From Natronococcus sp. CG52 (GTDB lineage: Archaea > Halobacteriota > Halobacteria > Halobacteriales > Natrialbaceae): DNA of 64,000 nucleotides. Location: NCBI RefSeq assembly GCF_023913515.1, contig NZ_CP099391.1, positions 1,984,001 through 2,048,000 of the forward strand, in the 5' to 3' direction. This document shows, one piece after another, positions 52,511 to 59,136 of the stretch. Made by a program: the position numbers and the translations under genes. The notes below the pieces were generated by a model. It did not search any database. It saw only the letters and a program-made list of their open reading frames with translations, and had not been told where the DNA came from. The first letter of the stretch is position 1. Each line of letters begins with the position of its first letter.

Positions 52511-53703
52511 TGGTCGTAGTGGTTCCGCACCGCCTCGATGACGGTCCGCCGGTCGTCCGCCGAGACGTTCGGGTGGACGGGGATCGAGAGCACGCGGTCG
52601 GCGGCTCGTTCCGCTTCCGGGAGCGTCGCCGCGGCCGCGCTGATGGTCTCGTAGGCCGGTTGGCGGTGGATCGGCGTCTCGTAGTAGATTCCCGTTCCGA
52701 CGTTTTGCTCCTCGAGCGACGCCGCCAGCGCGTCTCGGTTCGCGGTCCGGATCGTATACTGGTGGTAAACGTGGCGATACTGCGACGGCTCCGTCGGCGT
52801 CTCGAGGGGCAACTCGGTGAACGCCTCGTCGTAGGCGGCCGCGTGTTCTCGGCGCGCCTCGTTGAACGTCGAGAGCCGCTCGAGTTGCGCGCGGCCGATG
52901 GCGGCTTCGACGCTCGTCATCCGGTGATTGTGCCCGAGTTCGACGTGCTCGTAGCTGCCAGTTCCGGTTTCGCCCCGGCCGTGGTTGACGTACTGCAACG
53001 CCCGCTCGGCGACGTCGTCGCGGTCGGTCGTGACGACGCCGCCCTCGCCCGTGGTCATGTTCTTCGTCGGGTAGAACGAGAAGCAAGCGGCGTCGCCGAA
53101 CGAACCGGCTCGTTTTCCGTTACACTTCGCTCCGTGGGCCTGGCAGGCGTCCTCGAGGACGAACAGGTCGTGTGTGTCCGCGAGGTCACACAGCGCCGGC
53201 ATATCGGCGGGGAGGCCGTAGAGGTGGACCGGCAACAGGCCGACGATGTCGTCTCGCTCTCGGACGACACGCTCGACGTCCGCGGGATCGAGCGTGTACG
53301 TCCCCGTATCGATGTCGGCGAAGACCGGCGTCCCGCCGGCGAGTCGGATCGCGTTCGCGCTCGCGACGAACGAGAACGGGGAGGTGACGACGGCGTCGTC
53401 CTCCTCGAGACCGAGCGCCTCGAGTGCGGTCACCAGTGCCGTCGTCCCGTTGGAAGTACCGACGGCGTGTCTGGTGCCACAGAAGGTGGCGAACTCGCGC
53501 TCGAACGCCCGGACTTCGGGGCCGTCGGCGAGGACGCCGCTTTCGAGCACCGACCGGACGCGCCGGACGGCGTCCGCACTGAGATCGGGGTCGGCGATCG
53601 GAACGCGATCGTCGCCGTCGCTCGTGTCGGTCGCCCCGACGTCGGTTTCCGCTTCGATACCGGTCTCGGCGTTGATCTTCGAGTTCGTTTCGGCGTCGGT
53701 CAT
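52507..53703 (-). CDS. DegT/DnrJ/EryC1/StrS aminotransferase (WbpE-like)
   Basis: The 398-residue PLP enzyme has the cofactor lysine at residue 214 (SFYPTKNMTTGEGG). Family anchors are HAVGTSNGTTALVTALEALG, TSPFSFVASANAIRLAGGTP, VLEDACQAHGA and GHNHRMTSVEAAIGRAQLER. It would transaminate the 3-keto group to make a 3-amino-3-deoxy sugar. A polar N-terminal extension of ~30 residues is present. It is coupled by overlapping codons to the acetyltransferase and oxidoreductase. Confidence 0.93.
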   Translation of the reverse strand: MTDAETNSKINAETGIEAETDVGATDTSDGDDRVPIADPDLSADAVRRVRSVLESGVLADGPEVRAFEREFATFCGTRHAVGTSNGTTALVTALEALGLEEDDAVVTSPFSFVASANAIRLAGGTPVFADIDTGTYTLDPADVERVVRERDDIVGLLPVHLYGLPADMPALCDLADTHDLFVLEDACQAHGAKCNGKRAGSFGDAACFSFYPTKNMTTGEGGVVTTDRDDVAERALQYVNHGRGETGTGSYEHVELGHNHRMTSVEAAIGRAQLERLSTFNEARREHAAAYDEAFTELPLETPTEPSQYRHVYHQYTIRTANRDALAASLEEQNVGTGIYYETPIHRQPAYETISAAAATLPEAERAADRVLSIPVHPNVSADDRRTVIEAVRNHYDQ

Positions 53704-54278
53704 GCGAGCTGGTTCGGTCCCTCGAGGGGGGCGGGTAGCGTCTGTACTTTAGCCGGCGCTCCGACGGCGAGGCTGTCAGCCGGTACGTCCTCCGTAACGA
53801 CGGCGCCGGCGGCGACGAACGCGTTTTCGCCGATCGTCACGCCCGGGAGCACCGTCGCGTTCGCGCCGATAGATGCTCCGTCCTCGATCGTCGGCCCCTC
53901 GAGACCGTCGTCGGTCCGAACGGGGTACTCGTCGTTCGTCAGGACGGCGCCGGGACCGACGAAGACGTTGCTCCCGATCGTCGTCTCGGTCGGAACGTAG
54001 ACGTTCGTCTGGAGACTAACGTGTGAGCCGATCGTCGTTTGGCCGTCGATAACCGTCTTCGTCCCGACGAGCACGTCGTCGCCGATCGTCGTCCCCTCGC
54101 GGATCAGGACGTCGTGGCCGGTCGTGAACTCGTTGCCGACGGTTACGTCGCCGTAGACGATCGAACCGGCCCTGATCGTCGCGTCGGCGCCGATTCTGGT
54201 CGGTTCGTCGAACTCGCCGTAGTCGACCGTCGCGTCGTCGTCGATCGTACAGCCGTCGTCGGAAACGAATCGACTCAC
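53700..54278 (-). CDS. Hexapeptide-repeat acetyltransferase (WbpD/WlbB-like)
   Basis: The GTG at 54278 gives 192 residues that fit a left-handed beta-helix (repeats such as IGDDVLVGTKTVI, TIGENAFVAAGAVVTEDVPA). The mid-chain histidine TTGHDVLIRE and loop TNDEYPVRTDDG match sugar N-acetyltransferases of the WbpD type. It would acetylate the 3-amino group to give UDP-2,3-diacetamido-2,3-dideoxyglucuronate. It is the first gene of the five-gene operon. An ATAACAAAG element lies 128 bases upstream. Confidence 0.9.
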   Translation of the reverse strand: MSRFVSDDGCTIDDDATVDYGEFDEPTRIGADATIRAGSIVYGDVTVGNEFTTGHDVLIREGTTIGDDVLVGTKTVIDGQTTIGSHVSLQTNVYVPTETTIGSNVFVGPGAVLTNDEYPVRTDDGLEGPTIEDGASIGANATVLPGVTIGENAFVAAGAVVTEDVPADSLAVGAPAKVQTLPAPLEGPNQLA

Positions 54279-54695
54279 GAGCGCGCACCTCCGTCCGGGG
54301 AATCGGTCGTGAGACGTCCCAGAACTCGTCCGCTGTGTCCGTGTTGGTCTATCATAGATACTCGATACCCGTGTGGGCAATCATCCGAATACAGCCGGTA
54401 ACGAGGCTTTGTTATCCCCGGCCTGACGGGTCCGTAGTCCCGAACTACACCGACACCGAGTGACGCGACGCGGTCCGATATCGATCGGACCTCTCGGAGT
54501 CGAACACTGCCTGCAGACCCGGTCAGCTCCCCGAAACCGTTGAGAGGGACGTCAGTCACGAGTCCCAACCGGTACAAATCGGTTTCGGGAGGGTAGACGC
54601 GAGATAGTAAAGGGTCACAGCGTGGCACTCGATATTGTGAGTTATCCGACTACACCCGGTTCACGGGCACGGGACTCCGGACCACGAGGGCAGCC
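54279..54695. other. Divergent promoter region, glycan operon/HTH gene
   Basis: These 417 bases hold no supported gene. The ATAACAAAG element (54407-54415, minus) and the AT-rich stretch around 54604-54652 are the only candidate signals. Confidence 0.45.
54407..54415 (-). promoter_or_regulatory. ATAACAAAG element before the five-gene glycan operon
   Basis: Exact nonamer, 128 bases upstream of the GTG at 54278. The long spacing implies a leader of ~100 bases, if the element works as in the other cases. Confidence 0.5.
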
Positions 54696-55232
54696 ATGAG
54701 TGAACGAGAACTCAGTCAGGCCGAACTGTTCGACGTCTTCAGCAACGCGCGGCGACGCCAGGCAGTCAGGTACCTGAAACGGCAGGGCGGCGAGTGCGAC
54801 CTCGCGCCGCTCGTCGAACAGGTTGCCGCCTGGGAGAACGATATCGGAGCCGACGAGGTAACGCGCACACAGCGACGCCGGGTCTATATTTCGTTGTACC
54901 AGACCCACCTGCCGATGCTCGAGGATCACGGTATCGTCGACTGGGATCCGGACGCGCACGCGATCGAGCTCATCCCGAGCAACGAGGTGTTCGAGCCGTA
55001 CCTCGACCGCCGGCTGGATCACCAGCGTCCCTGGCATCAGCTTTACGCGGCGGTCACGGCGCTCGGCGTAATCGGACTCGTCGTCTCGTGGCTCTCCGTC
55101 GGACCGGTGACGACCGCCGTCGCACCGCTCGTCGCACTGGCGCTCTGTCTCGCCATCCTCGCGGTGTCCGTCGCGCAACACGTCTCGAGGCGACCCGACC
55201 TGCGCCTGCCGTTTGGATCCGCGAGCCGGTAA
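54696..55232 (+). CDS. DUF7344-like wHTH protein with two membrane helices
   Basis: The 178-residue protein has an N-terminal wHTH (LFDVFSNARRRQAVRYLKRQ, VYISLYQTHLPMLEDHGIVD) and two C-terminal membrane helices (about 112-160). It would be a membrane-tethered DNA-binding protein. It diverges from the glycan operon and could regulate it, which is inferred from position. The paralogue at 58415-58918 has the same layout. Confidence 0.85.
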   Translation: MSERELSQAELFDVFSNARRRQAVRYLKRQGGECDLAPLVEQVAAWENDIGADEVTRTQRRRVYISLYQTHLPMLEDHGIVDWDPDAHAIELIPSNEVFEPYLDRRLDHQRPWHQLYAAVTALGVIGLVVSWLSVGPVTTAVAPLVALALCLAILAVSVAQHVSRRPDLRLPFGSASR

Positions 55233-55419
55233 CCTGCCCCTCGAAGCGATTTGGTCGACGGATTCGTCAGGCGGATCCGTTCTTCTCCCGTTGATTACGG
55301 TCGAGCGTGACCGCTATTTGAACGAATTTTTATCGGTAGCAACGGGGCTGACAGTGGTCGGCGTCTCTGGTTCTGGTTGTCCCACCCGAACGGATGCGAA
55401 AAGAGCCGATTCGCTCGTG

Positions 55420-56424
55420 TTACCCGTCCGATTCCGGATCGTCGGTGACGGTCACCCAGAAGTAGGTGTCCTCCTCGGCGTTCTCGTTCGTCGGCTCCGT
55501 CGGTGGTTCGCCCTCGAAGAGCAGCACGCTGATCCGAACGGTCTCCCCGCTCTCTGCGGCTGGCGTGATCGTCTGGTCACCGGTCCCGGTGGATCCGGCC
55601 GAGATGCTCGCCTCGACCTGTCCCAGCTCCGTGCGCTCGACGATCTCTCCGTTCTCGATGACCTGCTCCTGGACGACGATCGTGTACTCTCGGTCGTCGT
55701 CGCCGCCGTTCTCGACCGCGATCGTTACGGGAACCGACTCTCCCGGTGCGATCTCGTCGGGCAGTTCACCGGCGACGAGTTCTCCGTTCTCGTCTTCGGT
55801 GTAGAGCGATAGCTGATCGTATCCGCCGGTCGACGCCGGCATCAGAAAGGCGAACAGCAGGGCACCGACCGCCAGTACGATCGCCAGCGTAAGGACGATC
55901 GACGACACCATCGCGGCACGACTCTCGGTCCCGCGCAGTCGCTCGAGCGGCGATCGCAACGAGACGGAGAACCGTTCCCGTTCGGGCGTCTGCAGCCGTC
56001 GGATGACGCCGAGTTGCGCCAGGACGACGGTGACGACCGCGAGGCCGCCCGCGATCGCGGCTGGATCGAGTCCCCAGCCGGCGAACGGAAGTGCGATCAC
56101 GACGGCCGGACCGATCGCGAGCGAGAGCGCGAACGCGAGACCAACCCGTTCCGTCCCGTCGATACCACCCGGTCGGCGGTCGGTCGCCACCGGAGCCGTC
56201 TGCCGGGCGGTCCGTTCACCGGCCGGAAACAGCACCGACACGAGGGCGTACCCCGGCAAAAACAGCGCGAACGGGAACATCACGAGCAGGCGGGGGAGCG
56301 TTCCCGCATCGAACGAAACGACGACGAGGTACGAGAGGATCGCGGCAAGCGAGACGACGGCGAGGTCGAACGGATATCGACGGATGAACCCGAACCGAGT
56401 CTCCGTGTTGGTTGGGTGGCTCAT
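55420..56424 (-). CDS. DUF1616 membrane protein
   Basis: The start at 56424 (MSHPTNTETRFGFIRRYPFD) gives 334 residues. Four N-terminal helices (about 15-45, 50-75, 90-125, 130-155) and one at about 180-205 surround the family segment LLVMFPFALFLPGYALVSVLFP. An extracytoplasmic beta-rich domain follows (VPVTIAVENGGDDDREYTIV, VRISVLLFEGEPP). DUF1616 proteins are frequent in archaeal surface-glycan loci, with no biochemical role known to me. An ATAACAAAG element lies 95 bases upstream. Confidence 0.9.
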   Translation of the reverse strand: MSHPTNTETRFGFIRRYPFDLAVVSLAAILSYLVVVSFDAGTLPRLLVMFPFALFLPGYALVSVLFPAGERTARQTAPVATDRRPGGIDGTERVGLAFALSLAIGPAVVIALPFAGWGLDPAAIAGGLAVVTVVLAQLGVIRRLQTPERERFSVSLRSPLERLRGTESRAAMVSSIVLTLAIVLAVGALLFAFLMPASTGGYDQLSLYTEDENGELVAGELPDEIAPGESVPVTIAVENGGDDDREYTIVVQEQVIENGEIVERTELGQVEASISAGSTGTGDQTITPAAESGETVRISVLLFEGEPPTEPTNENAEEDTYFWVTVTDDPESDG

Positions 56425-56519
56425 TGTCGACACACCACGGTTGACTGAGCGCGACTCGAATCGACGGCGGAGGATACCAAGACCATTCTCGAATCGTTGG
56501 TTCAATACGTCCTCTGTTG

Positions 56520-56528
56520 CTTTGTTAT
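56520..56528 (-). promoter_or_regulatory. ATAACAAAG element before DUF1616 gene
   Basis: Exact nonamer on the minus strand; 95 bases to the ATG at 56424. Confidence 0.5.
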
Positions 56529-56682
56529 GCCCGTATTACCGGATTCCGGTGGATGCTCTTTGTCGTCAAAAAGGAGCGGACGAGCCGCGGATCTCGAACC
56601 GGCGTCGATTCGCGGCGTTCGGGTCGACTGAGCGCGGATGCTGTACAAGCGGGATCGATCTGAGGCACCGTCCGAGCAGGGG

Positions 56683-56958
56683 TCAGAACTCGACGTACTG
56701 TTCTTCCCACTCGCGCCGATCGTCGATCTGCTGTCGGCCGGCATCCGTGATCGCGTAGTAGTTCGTTCTCCTGTCCAGTTGCCCCTTCTCAACGAGTTCC
56801 TTGTTGACGAGCGTATCGAGGTTCGGGTACAGCCGACCGTGATTGATCTCGGAGCTGTAGTACTTCTCGACCTCGTCCTTGACGGTTTGCCCGGACGGCT
56901 GGTCGGCACCTGCGATAACGTACAGGAGGTCACGCTGGAAGCCGGTCAGATCGTGCAT
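56683..56958 (-). CDS. PadR-family transcriptional regulator
   Basis: The 91-residue single wHTH starts MHDLTGFQRDLLYVIAGADQ and includes INHGRLYPNLDTLVNKELVE with wing RRTNYYAITDAGRQQI, the PadR pattern. The C-terminal dimer helix is minimal. In haloarchaea such short PadR proteins are common repressors. It lies beside the glycan locus and has an ATAACAAA element 35 bases upstream, so autoregulation with the locus is possible. Confidence 0.92.
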   Translation of the reverse strand: MHDLTGFQRDLLYVIAGADQPSGQTVKDEVEKYYSSEINHGRLYPNLDTLVNKELVEKGQLDRRTNYYAITDAGRQQIDDRREWEEQYVEF

Positions 56959-56993
56959 TGCTCAATCACAGTGACCGTTCCATTGAGTAGATA

Positions 56994-57001
56994 TTTGTTA
57001 T
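56994..57001 (-). promoter_or_regulatory. ATAACAAA element before padR-like gene
   Basis: Eight of nine bases of the nonamer, 35 bases before the ATG at 56958. Confidence 0.4.
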
Positions 57002-57163
57002 CCGTATCATACAGCTGTGTTAGTACTCCTTTCAAGTTTGTTGTCCCGAATTAAAATGATTGTTTTCGTGAACGCCACCGGTTCGAGGACGTCACCACCA
57101 CCAGCCGTCGAGCGGACGACTCACCGGAGTGAACCGACCGGGACAGCCGATCGATTCGGTCCG

Positions 57164-57496
57164 TTAGCCGTCAACCTGGGAGATCGAAACGTCGATCCCG
57201 TTCGCGTCGATCTGCACGCACAGTTTCTCTACCGTCGCTTCGTAGGCAGTCGTATGAGAGCCGTCCTCCTCGAACCGCACGCACTCCGCGAGGAGGTCGC
57301 TCTCGAGAAGGTTGTTGATCCGCCGATAGACGGTCGCCGAGGAGCTGTCGGTCTGTTTCGTCAGCTCCTTCGCCGTTTTCGGTCCGTCGCTCGTCGCGAC
57401 GAGGATCATGCGGGCGCAGTCGTCGCCGAGGACGTCGAGTTGCGCCGAAGGGTCGGGAGTCGATTCCGATCGTGTATTGCTCGCTTGTGTTGACAT
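57164..57496 (-). CDS. Small winged-helix regulator
   Basis: The ATG at 57496 gives 110 residues. A disordered N-terminus leads to a wHTH: LDVLGDDCARMILVATSDGP, TAKELTKQTDSSSATVYRRI, NNLLESDLLAECVRFEEDG. This is the ArsR-like layout of haloarchaeal HTH proteins. The C-terminal ~30 residues form a beta-rich tail ending ISQVDG. A minus-strand TTATAAAAT stretch near 57632-57641 may be its promoter. Target unknown. Confidence 0.8.
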   Translation of the reverse strand: MSTQASNTRSESTPDPSAQLDVLGDDCARMILVATSDGPKTAKELTKQTDSSSATVYRRINNLLESDLLAECVRFEEDGSHTTAYEATVEKLCVQIDANGIDVSISQVDG

Positions 57497-58023
57497 AGTC
57501 GTGTTCACCCATCTTTGCCGGGTCGTGTGCGGTCGCCGACGAGGGGGACGATCCCGGCAGGTTGACCCGTGGCGTGCTGCCGTCGCGGGAATCTCCGCCA
57601 CGTTCTAGCGAGACGATCAGTAAGCGATAACGGTATTTTATAACGATGGACCTTACACTGAGTTGCAAAATCTGTCTTCGAGGAAATTTCTGGTTTCGAT
57701 TGAGAAACGGGTGATTTCGACAACCACGAAACGCGATAGCTCACGACGATCGGTGGAGAATGCAAGCCAATACGATTGAATTCACGTTGAGGCTGACACT
57801 GTTCCGTATCGTAGAATCGGCGACTCACGCGCCCTAAGACCGATATTCGCCGGGAAACAACGGATTTCCAGGATTTTAGACCCGAATCCGGGGTGAACAG
57901 TCAACGTCCTTTATTCGCATCTACCCCCCTGGATCAAAGTGAGGCCGGACGAGCGGCGTGGCGATGGACGCGACTGTGGTCATACCGCTACCCGTCCGCG
58001 TACATACATCCCCTTTCAAATCC
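57497..58023. other. Divergent intergenic region
   Basis: These 527 bases hold no supported gene. I see only the AT-rich spot at 57632-57641 (TTTTATAACG), a likely TATA box for the regulator on the minus strand, and a TTTATTCG at 57910 as a candidate for the zinc-finger gene. Confidence 0.45.
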
Positions 58024-58215
58024 ATGAAATCCACACAGCACGACTGGAAACCGATGGAATCGTCGACAGCAGGTGCCCGCTGTCGAAACTGTGGGACACA
58101 CGTGACTCAGCAGTTTGCTCGTGTGTTTGGAGACAATGGTGACGTCGTCCACGGTTGTCCCGCCTGCACGACATATCGAGAGATGCAATCAGGTGGTCAC
58201 CTTCCGGGCGACTGA
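58024..58215 (+). CDS. Small zinc-finger protein (63 aa, DUF7563-like)
   Basis: The start at 58024 (MKSTQHDWKPMESS) gives 63 residues. Two CxxC knuckles, ARCRNCGTHVTQQF and HGCPACTTYREM, form one zinc site. The ARVFGDNGDVVHGCP spacing is that of a conserved haloarchaeal small-protein family (DUF7563, from memory). Role unknown. Confidence 0.8.
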   Translation: MKSTQHDWKPMESSTAGARCRNCGTHVTQQFARVFGDNGDVVHGCPACTTYREMQSGGHLPGD

Positions 58216-58414
58216 GTAGTTACCGGCGCGTTGTTTCGTCCGCTCCGATAATTCATTTCTGCATCTGTACTGTTCGATGGAAGACAATATTTCCGACCTT
58301 ATTCACCAGAAATTAATACCGCAGGTTAAAGTTAGTGGTCAGCGAAAAGGCACGTATATGTTCGAGGGTGGTGGAACGGTTGACGAGAGCACGCTTCCGG
58401 ATTCTGCTTGATCA

Positions 58415-58918
58415 ATGTCCGTCCAGACGAACCGAACTGAGTCGCTCGAGGAAAGCGAGGTGTTTCACATCCTCGGCAACGACCGACGCCGGTCGATCGT
58501 CCAACTGCTCGCCGAGGAGTCCGGCCAGGTCGACGTCTCCGACGTCGCGACCGAGATCGCGGCGACCGAATCGGACTCGACGCCCGTTCCGAACAACCTC
58601 TACAAGAGCGTCTACGTCTCCCTGCAGCAGACGCATCTGCCACAGTTACAGGAAGACGCGGTCATCGAGTACGACTCGGACGCAAAGACGATCCGACCCG
58701 GTCCGAACTTCGACGACGTTCTTACGTACGTCGACGGGAACACGACCGATCACTCGTCCGTCCTGCAACGTCATCTCGGACTCTGCCTGTTCGGACTGTT
58801 CCTGATCGCCCTCGCCGGGGTCGACGCCCTGCCGCTCTCGAGTCTGGATCCGGTTCTCTCGAGCGTGCTCGTCTTGCTCGCCGTCGCCGCGAGCAGCCTC
58901 TACCGGCTGCTGAGCTGA
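58415..58918 (+). CDS. DUF7344-like wHTH protein with membrane helices
   Basis: The 167-residue protein has a wHTH (VFHILGNDRRRSIVQLLAEE, NLYKSVYVSLQQTHLPQLQE, DAVIEYDSDAKTI) followed by two C-terminal membrane helices (about 121-138 and 143-163). This layout matches the paralogue at 54696-55232. It is a membrane-tethered regulator candidate. It converges with the secreted repeat protein. Confidence 0.85.
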   Translation: MSVQTNRTESLEESEVFHILGNDRRRSIVQLLAEESGQVDVSDVATEIAATESDSTPVPNNLYKSVYVSLQQTHLPQLQEDAVIEYDSDAKTIRPGPNFDDVLTYVDGNTTDHSSVLQRHLGLCLFGLFLIALAGVDALPLSSLDPVLSSVLVLLAVAASSLYRLLS

Positions 58919-59057
58919 GCGTCGACACGGCGAATCGAGGAGACGAGAGGACACCGTCGAATTCCGGATTACTCTCGAATCGCGTCCACGACCCGTCGTT
59001 GAACTCGTTCTTCCGTAGTGTCGCGCAAAAATCGTATCGGTCGTCGAACGATCCGCG

Positions 59058-59136
59058 TAGTAACAATTGAAACGGGTCACACCCGATCGCACGACGGCTG
59101 TGCGATCGGGTGTGCACTGACTGTCAGTGGTTACTA
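59058..59136 (+). mobile_element. MITE-like palindromic element, short variant
   Basis: The 79-base element has imperfect terminal inverted repeats beginning TAGTAAC and ending GTTACTA. Long inner arms, CACACCCGATCGCAC and GTGCGATCGGGTGTG, are separated by six bases. A longer relative lies at 22175-22297. The terminal CTA (59134-59136) is the stop codon, read TAG on the minus strand, of the secreted repeat protein. It has no coding capacity. Confidence 0.8.
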
